Shown here: positions 26,227 through 34,424 of the stretch, one piece after another
Layout: each line of letters opens with the position of its first letter
How positions within the stretch are numbered: the stretch's first letter is position 1
Source: Alphaproteobacteria bacterium
Lineage (GTDB): Bacteria; Pseudomonadota; Alphaproteobacteria; UBA9219
Direction: 5' to 3'
Length of the DNA: 36,924 nucleotides
NCBI GenBank assembly: GCA_028691835.1
Contig: JAQUYN010000020.1
Location: forward strand, 1 to 36,924
Notes under the pieces: generated by a model
The model's input: the letters and a program-made list of their open reading frames with translations, nothing else
Told to the model about the DNA's origin: nothing
Database searches by the model: none
Translations under genes and position numbers: made by a program

Positions 26227-26709
26227 ATGTCTGATTGTTTTTGTGGTTCAGGTCTTCAAGCTGATGAATGTTGTGCCAAGCTGTTAGCTGGGGGCTCTGC
26301 CCCAACAGCCGAAGCGTTGATGCGATCACGTTATACGGCTTATGCCCAAGGGGATATAGACTACATTGAGCGCACATGCGCACCAGAGGCTTTAGGTGAG
26401 TTTAACCGTCTGGAGGTGGAGCGGTTTATTGAAAAGGCGATATGGGGCGGATTAGAAATCTTGCGAGTTGTCGATGGCGGCGCAGACGATCAGACGGGGC
26501 TCGTCGAATTTATTTTCAGTTGCTCATATGATGGCGAGGCCTATCAACAACATGAAGTCGCGTATTTCTGTCGGAAAGATGGCGCATGGCTTTATGAAAA
26601 AAGCGACGTAAATCCTAAACAATCGCCGGACCGAGTTGAACGGGTCGGTCGGAATGAGGCGTGTCCCTGTGGTTCTCATAAGAAGTTCAAAAAATGCTGT
26701 GGGGCCTAA
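26227..26709 (+). CDS. ychJ: YchJ-like SEC-C zinc-motif protein
   Basis: A 160-residue protein of the YchJ (UPF0225) type. It has an N-terminal SEC-C-like cluster [13 protein letters not shown] (5-17), the YchJ core with [21 protein letters not shown], and a C-terminal SEC-C motif [14 protein letters not shown] ending at the last residues. SEC-C motifs bind zinc and in SecA mediate contact with SecB and ribosomes; for YchJ itself no precise role is established. It begins 58 bases after qnlB. No strong ribosome site is visible before the ATG. Confidence 0.9.
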   Translation: MSDCFCGSGLQADECCAKLLAGGSAPTAEALMRSRYTAYAQGDIDYIERTCAPEALGEFNRLEVERFIEKAIWGGLEILRVVDGGADDQTGLVEFIFSCSYDGEAYQQHEVAYFCRKDGAWLYEKSDVNPKQSPDRVERVGRNEACPCGSHKKFKKCCGA

Positions 26710-26742
26710 TTCTGTGGTTGTGACAATGTTGGGGCCCCAGCG

Positions 26743-27528
26743 ATGACGGAACAGCGGTTCAATTGCACGCAATGTGGGAAGTGCTGTTTCGGTTGGGTGC
26801 CTCTGACGATTAACGAGGCTTTAGCTAACGCCGGGCGTTTTCCTCTGGCGATGGTCTGGACCCCCGTTCGAAAAACCGATGGCGCTCATGAGCTGACAAC
26901 ACAAATTGGTCTCTCCTTGCCTCTTGGCAACCGTAAACACGTGGCTGTGTTGATCTCACCAACGGCCTATCTTCCCGCATCGTTTGCTTGTCCTGCGCTT
27001 GCTCCAGATAAGTTGTGCAGTATTCACGAAAACAAACCGCTTCGTTGCCGAACGATGCCATTTTATCCTTATCATAAAGAGGCGGCGCAGGCCGAGTTTC
27101 TTACCCCAAGACAGGGCTGGCTGTGCGAAACAGAGGCTCCGGCCCCCGTTGTCTATCGGGACAAGCGAATTTTGGAGCGCATGAACTTTGACAGAGAGAT
27201 TGCCGCTTTGCGCGGTGATGCCCCTTTGCTTTGCGCTTATGGGGAAACGGTCATGAAGCAGAATCCAGCGATGAAGGCGTTTGTTGTGAAGTCGGCTCAA
27301 ACATCAAGTGTTGGACGAACCATTATGAACTTCTCTTCTTTTCTTCGTCTTGATAAGAGGTATGATTTAATACGGTTTGCTCAACAACAGCATCCTATCT
27401 TGACGGAGTTTGCTCATCGTACGAAAGAGATCCCCGATCTTGCCGCGTACCACAAATTCTATCAAGATTCTGCCGCTGAACTTGAGTGGTTTGTTCGTCG
27501 TGGAGATGCCTCTTTATCGGGTGCTTAA
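26743..27528 (+). CDS. YkgJ-type cysteine-cluster protein
   Basis: A 261-residue protein with the CxxCxxCC-type cluster FNCTQCGKCCFGWVPLT (about 4-20) and a second group CPALAPDKLCSIHENKPLRCRTMPFYP, the layout of the YkgJ/Fe-S or zinc cysteine-cluster family. A further Cys lies in GWLCETE. These conserved Cys residues suggest metal binding; the biochemical role of the family is not settled. The C-terminal 80 residues form charged helices specific to this protein as far as I can see. It follows the ychJ-like gene by 33 bases, so the two Cys-cluster proteins are probably co-expressed. Confidence 0.83.
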   Translation: MTEQRFNCTQCGKCCFGWVPLTINEALANAGRFPLAMVWTPVRKTDGAHELTTQIGLSLPLGNRKHVAVLISPTAYLPASFACPALAPDKLCSIHENKPLRCRTMPFYPYHKEAAQAEFLTPRQGWLCETEAPAPVVYRDKRILERMNFDREIAALRGDAPLLCAYGETVMKQNPAMKAFVVKSAQTSSVGRTIMNFSSFLRLDKRYDLIRFAQQQHPILTEFAHRTKEIPDLAAYHKFYQDSAAELEWFVRRGDASLSGA

Positions 27529-27659
27529 GTTTAATCAGTCAGGACTTTCGCATGATGTAGCCCGTCGCCGTAACACGTTGAGAACATCACCAAGAGATAG
27601 GTGGGAAGAAATAGAGGGTTGATTTAGGGATGCTTTCTTTATTGAATTTGGGGCAAGCT

Positions 27660-28781
27660 ATGGCTTTCTTTCGGAGGAGTCAGCTTCCCGATAAAGACTC
27701 TTTAACCCCTCTATACGCCATGATTTGTGAACAGATCCACAAAGAGGGTCCGATTTCTGTTGAGGCATTCATGCGGCTCGTTTTGCATCACCCCGTGTTT
27801 GGTTATTATCGACAGGGTCTCCCCGTCGGACTTGACGGTGATTTTTCAACGGGACCTGAGCACAGCCAAATGTTCGGCGAAATGATTGGTGTTTGGTGTT
27901 TTGAAACATGGCAGGCCATTGGCAAACCAACCTCATTCGCTTTGCTTGAATTGGGGCCTGGTCGAGGAACTCTTATGAAGAGTCTTTTGTCTGGCACCTC
28001 GGCTCGTCAGGATTTTCATGATGCGATACAGCTTTATCTTTTGGAAAGTAACGTAACCTTTCGTCAAATGCAGCAAGAACGGTTAGCGCCATATAAGTTT
28101 ATGCATCTTGACTCCCTTGATGATCTCCCCCCATTACCTTTGCTTGTCATCGGCAATGAATTCTTTGACACGTTTCCTATGCGACAGTTTATTCGTCTCA
28201 GTCGAGGCTGGCGAGAACGGGCGATAGGATTAAAACATGGGCGGCTTGTTTTTTGCGATATAGCCATACGTCATGAAGAAGCGGTCATCCTTGATCCTAA
28301 AGCGAAAAAAGGTCAGATCGTTGAAACCTCACCGCAATCACTTGACGTTGTCAGGTGTCTATCGCGACACATGGCAACGCATGGGGGGGCGGGCGTGCTT
28401 ATTGACTATGGGTATGATGTGCCCACGGGCGAGGATACGCTGTTTGCCTTGCGAGAACACAAACACACCGATGTTTTATCAAAACCTGGTGAAACGGATG
28501 TAACAGGTGATGTTGACTTTTCAGCACTTCGGCGCACAGCGGAGGAAGAGGGCCTGCGCGTTTGGGGACCTGTTGGGCAGGGTGCTTTTTTTAGTCAAAT
28601 GGGTATTCATATCCGTGCGCTTCAGCTTCGTCGGAATTCCCCGACTCATGCCGCAGAAATTGATGAAGAGCTTTATAGGTTGATTCATCCGGCTGTAATG
28701 GGGACCTGGTTTAAAGTTCTTGGTTTATCGAGACAAAATTTTTCCCACTTTCCTGGGTTTCCTGAGCACAAGCAAAATTAA
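27660..28781 (+). CDS. SAM-dependent methyltransferase, MidA/NDUFAF7 family
   Basis: A 373-residue protein if the ATG at 27660 is used, which has GGGG six bases upstream; an in-frame ATG at 27630 would add ten residues. The family opening ISVEAFMRLVLHHPVFGYYRQGLPVGLDGDFSTGPEHSQMFGEMIG is clear, then motif I FALLELGPGRGTLMKSLL, ALPLLVIGNEFFDTFPMRQF-like, and GGAGVLIDYGYD. The mitochondrial member NDUFAF7 methylates an arginine of a complex I subunit during assembly; a role in NADH dehydrogenase assembly is a family-based guess here. It closes the forward run and converges on the ATPase gene 38 bases away, with no terminator visible. Confidence 0.88.
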   Translation: MAFFRRSQLPDKDSLTPLYAMICEQIHKEGPISVEAFMRLVLHHPVFGYYRQGLPVGLDGDFSTGPEHSQMFGEMIGVWCFETWQAIGKPTSFALLELGPGRGTLMKSLLSGTSARQDFHDAIQLYLLESNVTFRQMQQERLAPYKFMHLDSLDDLPPLPLLVIGNEFFDTFPMRQFIRLSRGWRERAIGLKHGRLVFCDIAIRHEEAVILDPKAKKGQIVETSPQSLDVVRCLSRHMATHGGAGVLIDYGYDVPTGEDTLFALREHKHTDVLSKPGETDVTGDVDFSALRRTAEEEGLRVWGPVGQGAFFSQMGIHIRALQLRRNSPTHAAEIDEELYRLIHPAVMGTWFKVLGLSRQNFSHFPGFPEHKQN

Positions 28782-28819
28782 AAACTGTAAAAAGAATGCA
28801 AGTGGAGGGCTTGTTGTCT

Positions 28820-29716
28820 TTAGCTTGAGCTCTTGGAGTGTGACTCTTCTGTCGAACTTGCCTCTTTGAGAAGTATTTTCCAGTTCTCCGACAGAGGCTT
28901 AAAGGCACTAAGACCCGATTCGGCTCGATCCCGCACGACTTCTGCAACAGTTCTGGCGCTAACTATGGGTTGGTCTTCCGAAAAAGCGTACACAAGGGCC
29001 TGATCGCACAGCATGTTAATGAGGCGAGGAACCCCGTCAGTGAAAGAATAAACAGTGGCACAGGCTTCGTTGTCGAAAAGAGCAGCTTGTCCGCCGGCTA
29101 CTTCAAGGCGGTGGTGGATATAGCTGGTTGTTTCCGATGGTGTCAGGGAATCGATGTGGCAGTGGACGGCAATACGCTGAACAAATTGCCGCAGATTATG
29201 GCCCTTAAGTGTATCAAGAAGCTCAGGTTGTCCAACAAGAACCACTTGAAGCAGTTGATCTTTTTCATTGTTAACGTTGGAGATCATTCGTAGCTCTTCC
29301 AACATCTGTGCATTTAAGTTCTGGGCCTCATCAATGATAAGAAGGGCTCTTTTGCCAAGGCCATACTGATTAAGGAGAAACTGGACAAATTCTTGGTAAA
29401 GAGAGGCGTCTTCTTTATCTTGTGCAGGAAGATCAAAAGCTTGCGCGATCCAATGAAGCAGCCGACCAAAGGTAGCGCTTGGGTTTGTGATAATGCCAAC
29501 TGTAACGTTTGACCCAGTCGATTTGATAAAATTGCGCAAGATTGTGGTTTTTCCAGTGCCAACTTCGCCGGTAATAACAATGAAACCCGCTTGTGACACG
29601 ATGCCGTACTCTAAGTGAGTCATCGCACGTTGATGGCGTGTGCTTGGGAATAAAAAATCTGCATCGGGCAGGAGAGAAAACGGCATGGCTTTTAGGTTGA
29701 AAAAGTCTGTGTACAT
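28820..29716 (-). CDS. ExeA-like ATPase of the XrtA/PEP-CTERM-associated type
   Basis: A 298-residue AAA-type ATPase. The start MYTDFFNLKAMPFSLLPDADFLFPSTRHQRAMTHLEYGI is diagnostic of the ATPase that accompanies exosortase-linked polysaccharide loci. GEVGTGKTT (50-58) is Walker A and LLIIDEAQN (125-133) Walker B; the C-terminal part DGVPRLINMLCDQALVYAF is the usual sensor region. The last residues are Ser-rich and probably disordered. Its exact task is not known; the relation to ExeA suggests energy coupling to envelope assembly. It is transcribed away from the export operon, with 276 bases between the two start codons. Confidence 0.87.
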   Translation of the reverse strand: MYTDFFNLKAMPFSLLPDADFLFPSTRHQRAMTHLEYGIVSQAGFIVITGEVGTGKTTILRNFIKSTGSNVTVGIITNPSATFGRLLHWIAQAFDLPAQDKEDASLYQEFVQFLLNQYGLGKRALLIIDEAQNLNAQMLEELRMISNVNNEKDQLLQVVLVGQPELLDTLKGHNLRQFVQRIAVHCHIDSLTPSETTSYIHHRLEVAGGQAALFDNEACATVYSFTDGVPRLINMLCDQALVYAFSEDQPIVSARTVAEVVRDRAESGLSAFKPLSENWKILLKEASSTEESHSKSSS

Positions 29717-29947
29717 TGGCTCTTTGCGTTCCTAGGTTGAGGAATAAAAATAAAGAAAGGATGTGAATAAATATCAAGCCTGTTACATCAAGAGGATAGC
29801 ATTGTCGTGGTGTGGGCGGGCTTCCTTACTTGTGGAGAAAAACAACAGTTTAACCAAAGCTGTTTCTTTTCTTAGGCGCTAACGTTCGTAATTGTGCCAG
29901 AGATCCCAGTTCTTTACAATAATCCTTTTAATTTCGAAGATTGTCCG

Positions 29948-29953
29948 TATAAT
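29948..29953 (+). promoter_or_regulatory. Candidate -10 box of the export operon
   Basis: TATAAT (29948-29953) is a perfect -10 match about 40 bases before the ATG at 29993. The -35 is poor (TTTTAA at 29926-29931, 16-base spacing), which would fit a promoter needing an activator. Confidence 0.4.
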
Positions 29954-29992
29954 GCTGTCGCGTTGGATTGTTCCTTTGATTTGGAGGGGTTA

Positions 29993-30568
29993 ATGAGGTT
30001 TTTGGTTCAAGTTTTTTTAGTACTTTCTATTTTGTTAACCATAACCGGCCCTTCGTTGGCGGACTCCGCAGATGATTTTAAATTACGATCTGGTGACGTT
30101 TTGCAGGTTACCGTATGGAAAGAAGATGGCATGGATCAAGAGCTTGTCGTTCTTCCCGATGGCACGATCAATTTTCCTTTGATTGGCGTGGTTTCGGTCC
30201 AAGATTTGACCCCTTTCGCAGCACAAGGCCTTATTAAAGATAAACTTAAGAAGACAATCCCAGATGCTTCAGTGACCGTAATGGTGAAGGCCCCTTTGGG
30301 ACATACGGTAAGCGTTTTGGGGCAGGTTTCTAAGCCGGGTGAACTTATTATGGCCCGTAAAATGAATGTAATGCAGGCTTTAAGCCAAGCCGGTGGGCTT
30401 AGCCCCTATGCTAGCGAGGGGAACATTGTTGTGTTGCGGAATGTTAACGGTAAGAAAACGTCTATCAAGTTTCCTTATGATGATGTCGCAAGCGGCGAAC
30501 ATTTTGACAAGGACGTCGAATTGATGCCGGGCGATGTTGTTTTTGTTCCAACCGCAGGGTTGTTCTAG
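29993..30568 (+). CDS. Wza-like polysaccharide export protein (XrtA-associated type)
   Basis: A 191-residue periplasmic or outer-membrane-associated protein. GGAGGGG six bases before the ATG at 29993 sets the start; the longer frame from a GTG at 29894 adds a sequence with no family likeness. Residues 1-23 form a signal peptide ending SLA; there is no lipobox Cys, unlike E. coli Wza. Then FKLRSGDVLQVTVWKEDGMDQELVVLPDGTINFPLIGVV is the polysaccharide-export domain and GHTVSVLGQVSKPGELIMARKMNVMQALSQAGGLSPYA an SLBB domain. It ends MPGDVVFVP plus six residues, the short form seen in exosortase-type loci. Three bases separate it from the next gene. Confidence 0.9.
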   Translation: MRFLVQVFLVLSILLTITGPSLADSADDFKLRSGDVLQVTVWKEDGMDQELVVLPDGTINFPLIGVVSVQDLTPFAAQGLIKDKLKKTIPDASVTVMVKAPLGHTVSVLGQVSKPGELIMARKMNVMQALSQAGGLSPYASEGNIVVLRNVNGKKTSIKFPYDDVASGEHFDKDVELMPGDVVFVPTAGLF

Positions 30569-30571
30569 ATC

Positions 30572-31762
30572 ATGCTTTCTGTTGTCCTGCGTATATTGCG
30601 ATCAAGGAATAAGATTGGGGCTTGCTTGGCTTGCTGTGTCTTATCCTGTGGCTGTGTTTTGAGCAGCAATTCGTGGGCTGAAGATGTAAAAATTGAAACT
30701 TCTATCACGCAAAGTGGAGTTTGGGATTCAAACCCACTTAGGCGAAAGACAGACATTAAAGAGCTGTATGGTGAAACAACGGCACCCAAAATTTCCATCA
30801 AAAAAGAACAGCCGACCACGTCGTTAGCTTTATCGGCATGGATCGAAAATAGTATTTTCAATCAGCACGAGTATAATACAACAGATTTTTATGGCAGGTT
30901 AAATCTTGCCAAGAAAACAGAACGGCTTACCGTGCAATTGGGGGCTTCAGGCGATTATGACACAACGCGAACAAGTGAGCTAACAACTTTTGGTATCGCA
31001 ACGGAAGCCGTTCGTCACTCGCGGTACAGTATGGGCCCATCCGTCAGTTATTTGCTTTCACCGATTAGTGAGATTTCTTTGTCCGGGGACTATGCGAAGG
31101 CTCGTTATGACGCACATAATTATGTGGACTATCACACGGTCTCCATCAGTCCTGCTTATACAAGAAAGTTTTCAGAAAAGTATTCCGGTCTGGTTGCCCT
31201 GAATGCTCGTCGTTATGAATCGGATGAGGGGATTGATCGAATTGTTGACAGTATCGGGCCATCAATTGGTGTCGTAGCCAAGTTTTCTGATAGGTGGTCT
31301 GGTGACATTCGTATTGGTCAAGAGGCGTCTCGTGACAAGCGGGCCGACGTTGTTGTAAGGGATTGGACTTGGAATAGTATATATTCGGCCAACATAAGTT
31401 TTAAGGGAGATCAAGATTTAGTGCGTTTTTCTCTGTCTCGCGCCCAGCAGCCCTATGGGAACGGCAGCGAGTCTCTTTTGACAACGTTATCACTTAACGG
31501 AGAAAAAAAAGTTAATCAGCTTTTTTCTGTAAATGGTGGTGGGGATTACCAATTTTCTGGCGAAAGTCAGACAGAAAGCCGCCAGATGGACACCCAATTT
31601 TCTGGGAAGGCGGGGCTTGTTTACCATATTACTGAAACATTGGGGCTAACGTCATCATATATGTACAAATATGAATCGTTTATGGATGATGACAGTGTTG
31701 TCAAACAGAATATTGTGCGTCTTGGCCTAACCTATCGACCGCAGTTTGACTCTTTTTGGTAA
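30572..31762 (+). CDS. Probable outer-membrane beta-barrel protein of the export operon
   Basis: A 396-residue protein with a long signal peptide (cleavage likely after SWA, residue 36; a Cys-rich stretch at 18-28 is unusual). The mature part consists of many alternating polar/hydrophobic strands (for example YSMGPSVSYLLSPISEISLSGDYAKARY, GLVYHITETLGLTSSYMYKYES), and the chain ends LGLTYRPQFDSFW with an aromatic last residue, as outer-membrane barrel proteins do. Comparable barrels (EpsL-like or the PEP-CTERM-associated TIGR03016 type) occur at this place in exosortase-linked loci, and I infer a role in passing polysaccharide across the outer membrane. Family assignment is by architecture only. 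Confidence 0.7.
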   Translation: MLSVVLRILRSRNKIGACLACCVLSCGCVLSSNSWAEDVKIETSITQSGVWDSNPLRRKTDIKELYGETTAPKISIKKEQPTTSLALSAWIENSIFNQHEYNTTDFYGRLNLAKKTERLTVQLGASGDYDTTRTSELTTFGIATEAVRHSRYSMGPSVSYLLSPISEISLSGDYAKARYDAHNYVDYHTVSISPAYTRKFSEKYSGLVALNARRYESDEGIDRIVDSIGPSIGVVAKFSDRWSGDIRIGQEASRDKRADVVVRDWTWNSIYSANISFKGDQDLVRFSLSRAQQPYGNGSESLLTTLSLNGEKKVNQLFSVNGGGDYQFSGESQTESRQMDTQFSGKAGLVYHITETLGLTSSYMYKYESFMDDDSVVKQNIVRLGLTYRPQFDSFW

Positions 31763-31796
31763 GGGACACTTGGTCTGTCGTTAGAAAATTGTAGGA

Positions 31797-33572
31797 ATGA
31801 AAATGGAAGAAATCAATATCATGGACTTTCTGCCTGTGCTGTGGCGCAGGAAGAAGCTTTTTTGTATAACGGCGGCTACTGTTTTCTTGATTTCGATCAT
31901 AAGCGCTCTTCACTGGAGTAATTATAGATCGACGGCGACAGTCGAAGTTGCTTTGCCTGAAGTTGCCATGCAGGTGATCAATGAAGATCCCCAGTCAGCG
32001 CGTGAGGCCTTGGCAGATTTGCGGATCAGTTATCTGCAACAAAAAGTTTTTTCAACAGGATCCTTGGTTGAGATCATTACAAAGTTCAACTTATATGCAG
32101 CTGCGCGACAGACACGCCCCATAGCCGACGTGGCGGAGGCAATGCGCAATAAGATCTTTCTTGACTATGTGGGAAGCTCGTCTGTTGGGGGGCGACCACA
32201 GTCAAGCCAGCGCTCTACAATTGCCTTTACCCTAAGCTTTAACTATAGCGACCCCCTGCTTGCGCAGCAGGTTACAAACGAACTTGTATCCCGTTTTTTA
32301 GATGAAGACATTAAGCAGCGTCAGGGGCAAACGCGTGAAACGACATCCTTTTTGGCCGCACAGATCAAAAGTCTTGAAAGTTCATTGGCAGAACAAGAAA
32401 AGAAGATCGCAGAGTTTCGTTCTCAATATGGTGAATCTCGGCCGGAATCTTTGGCTTTCAATCAGTCGGTCATGTCTTCACTTCTTATGGGCGTACAAGG
32501 TTTAGATGCTCAGATTTCTTCAAACTTTGGGGCTTTGGGGGCTCTGCAGTCCCAACTTGTATCGTTGGACCCGTATTCGGCTGTGATTGGCGGTGGACAA
32601 GTATTAACAACACCCACAACCCAACTTCGCGCGGCAAAGACAGATTATGCCGCATTGTCCGCAAAGTATGGGCCGGATCACCCTGATGTTATTAAGGCGC
32701 GACGCCAAGTTGAGTCGCTTTCGATCCAAACTAGGGATAAGCGAACGCGTATAACACTACGCGAAGATGTTGCTCCGATACGGGCTCTCATTCGCGATAC
32801 AGAAGCTAAATTGGAGGCAGCCAAGAATATCAAAGGGCCCGAAAACCCCGACGTAAAGGCACTTCAAACACAACTTCAGGGGCTTCGCGAACAGCTTAAG
32901 GAAAAACAACAAAAAGTTGATGCCCTTGCTTTGATTAAACAGGATGCAGATAACCCCGCATACTTGGCTGTTGTTTCACAGATCCAGACGGTTATTGAGC
33001 GCGGACGAGCTCTTGAACAGCAACGGGCTTCTTTGCAAGAGCAACTTGACAGGTATCAGAAGGCCGTAACTGACAACCCAGAGGCTGAAAAGAAAATGGC
33101 TGAGCTGTCGCGTGATTATGCGAATTCTCAAGAACGTTATCGTCAGCTGCAAGCCAAGAAAATGGAAGCCGAGATGAGCGAAACGATTGAAAAAGATCGT
33201 GTGGGGCAACGGTTGTTGATTATAAATCCACCAGAACTGCCAACATCAACGCAGCCATCGCGCCGTATTTTTGTTTTGGCCGGGTTTGTTCTTGCCCTTG
33301 TTTGTGGGGCGGCTTCTGTGATTGGAGCACAGCTTCTTCGTCAAGGTGTTATTGGCCCGCGACATTTGAGTTCCATTGTTGGGCTTCCCCCTTTAGTGGT
33401 TATTCCGCACATAGAAACCGAAGCAGAGAAATCAAGCACAATGCGGCTTCGCATTCGTGTTGGATTGATTTCTATCTGTGCTTTGGTGTTTTTTGTGGCA
33501 ATCTTTTCTTACGTTGTCATGCCTCTAGATGTCTTCGTCTCTGTTGTTGCGATGAGGCTGGGGATTTATTAA
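31797..33572 (+). CDS. Wzz/GumC-like polysaccharide chain-length determinant
   Basis: A 591-residue inner-membrane protein. The N-terminus INIMDFLPVLWRRKKLFCITAATVFLISIISALHW gives the cytoplasmic start and first membrane helix (about 22-41) of the Wzz domain. The periplasmic part has long coiled-coil helices (about 180-220 and 330-460) with YGPDHPDVIKARRQVESL, the usual GNVR-type motif. A second helix lies at about 500-523 and a further hydrophobic stretch at 552-578, so the C-terminus has an additional segment beyond the classical two-helix form. It works with the BY-kinase encoded next, 25 bases away, to control chain length and export. The start at 31797 has AGG close upstream; ATG 31803 is possible. 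Confidence 0.9.
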   Translation: MKMEEINIMDFLPVLWRRKKLFCITAATVFLISIISALHWSNYRSTATVEVALPEVAMQVINEDPQSAREALADLRISYLQQKVFSTGSLVEIITKFNLYAAARQTRPIADVAEAMRNKIFLDYVGSSSVGGRPQSSQRSTIAFTLSFNYSDPLLAQQVTNELVSRFLDEDIKQRQGQTRETTSFLAAQIKSLESSLAEQEKKIAEFRSQYGESRPESLAFNQSVMSSLLMGVQGLDAQISSNFGALGALQSQLVSLDPYSAVIGGGQVLTTPTTQLRAAKTDYAALSAKYGPDHPDVIKARRQVESLSIQTRDKRTRITLREDVAPIRALIRDTEAKLEAAKNIKGPENPDVKALQTQLQGLREQLKEKQQKVDALALIKQDADNPAYLAVVSQIQTVIERGRALEQQRASLQEQLDRYQKAVTDNPEAEKKMAELSRDYANSQERYRQLQAKKMEAEMSETIEKDRVGQRLLIINPPELPTSTQPSRRIFVLAGFVLALVCGAASVIGAQLLRQGVIGPRHLSSIVGLPPLVVIPHIETEAEKSSTMRLRIRVGLISICALVFFVAIFSYVVMPLDVFVSVVAMRLGIY

Positions 33573-33597
33573 TTGAATGGATTGAGGATTTTTTCTT

Positions 33598-34398
33598 ATG
33601 GATAAACTTGAAAAAGCCCTAGAAAAGGCGCGCTTGTTAAGGCAAGCGCATCTTTCATCTGGATTGATGAAAAGTACAGCTGAAGCCAGTCCGTCTAAGT
33701 TGAAAGACATTCCCATTGGGACGGTCTCGATCTCTGCTGAAGTTTTAGAAGCGAATAGAATTGTGGCTCATCGGACGAGAAGCACGGAAGCTGATCTTTT
33801 CCGGATCCTTCGGGCACAAATTCTCCAGACGATGTCTAAACACGGGTTTCGTACCCTTGCCATTACAAGCCCTAATTATGGCGAGGGAAAAACAACCACA
33901 GCTATAAATCTCGTGCTGAGTATTGCTCTGGACCTTAAGCAAACGGTCTTGCTCGTTGATTTGGATTTGCGCAAGCCGTCTGTCCATGAATATCTTGGGT
34001 TAAGCCCAAGCTATGGATTAACGGATTATTTGTCTGGGTCTGCGGCATTGCCAGACTGTCTTATGCGACTGCCTTTTGATCGGTTGTCGATGTTACCTGT
34101 GGGGGCCTGCCTTGATCACTCTTCTGAGTTGCTTGGGTCTCCCCAAATGGGGGCCTTGGCACATGAGCTCAAAACTCGTTATCCAGATCGTTTAGTCATT
34201 TATGATATGCCGCCCTTGTTGGCTCAAGACGATCCCCTCACTTTTGTGCCGCATGTAGAAGCTGTCTTGCTCGTCGTCCAAGATGGGGTGACAAAAGTTT
34301 CTGACGTTAAGCGCAGTCTCGAAATTTTAGACTCAGCAAATGTCATCGGGACTGTTTTGAACAATAGCTACAAGCTTCCATCATTTGCCAAGACATAA
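33598..34398 (+). CDS. BY-kinase-like polysaccharide tyrosine autokinase (CpsD/CapB type)
   Basis: A 266-residue P-loop ATPase of the bacterial tyrosine kinase family. SPNYGEGKTT (91-100) is Walker A, VLLVDLDLRKP (117-127) Walker A', and RLVIYDMPPLL (198-208) Walker B. The N-terminal MDKLEKALEKARLLRQ helix resembles the start of exosortase-associated tyrosine kinases. The C-terminus, NNSYKLPSFAKT, has a single Tyr (259), whereas such kinases usually end in a run of tyrosines that become phosphorylated. It may therefore not autophosphorylate in the standard way, although the ATPase motifs are intact. It is encoded directly after its expected membrane partner. Confidence 0.88.
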   Translation: MDKLEKALEKARLLRQAHLSSGLMKSTAEASPSKLKDIPIGTVSISAEVLEANRIVAHRTRSTEADLFRILRAQILQTMSKHGFRTLAITSPNYGEGKTTTAINLVLSIALDLKQTVLLVDLDLRKPSVHEYLGLSPSYGLTDYLSGSAALPDCLMRLPFDRLSMLPVGACLDHSSELLGSPQMGALAHELKTRYPDRLVIYDMPPLLAQDDPLTFVPHVEAVLLVVQDGVTKVSDVKRSLEILDSANVIGTVLNNSYKLPSFAKT

Positions 34399-34424
34399 AG
34401 CTTATTTTCTTACGAGGAGATCTC

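Noticed and set aside
28782..28819. Intrinsic terminator between the two convergent genes
   Set aside because: A-rich stretch but no stable stem followed by a T-run on either strand.
30572..31762. Lipoprotein
   Set aside because: The VLSCG at 23-27 does not fit the lipobox well, and a normal signal-peptidase site SWA follows at 34-36.
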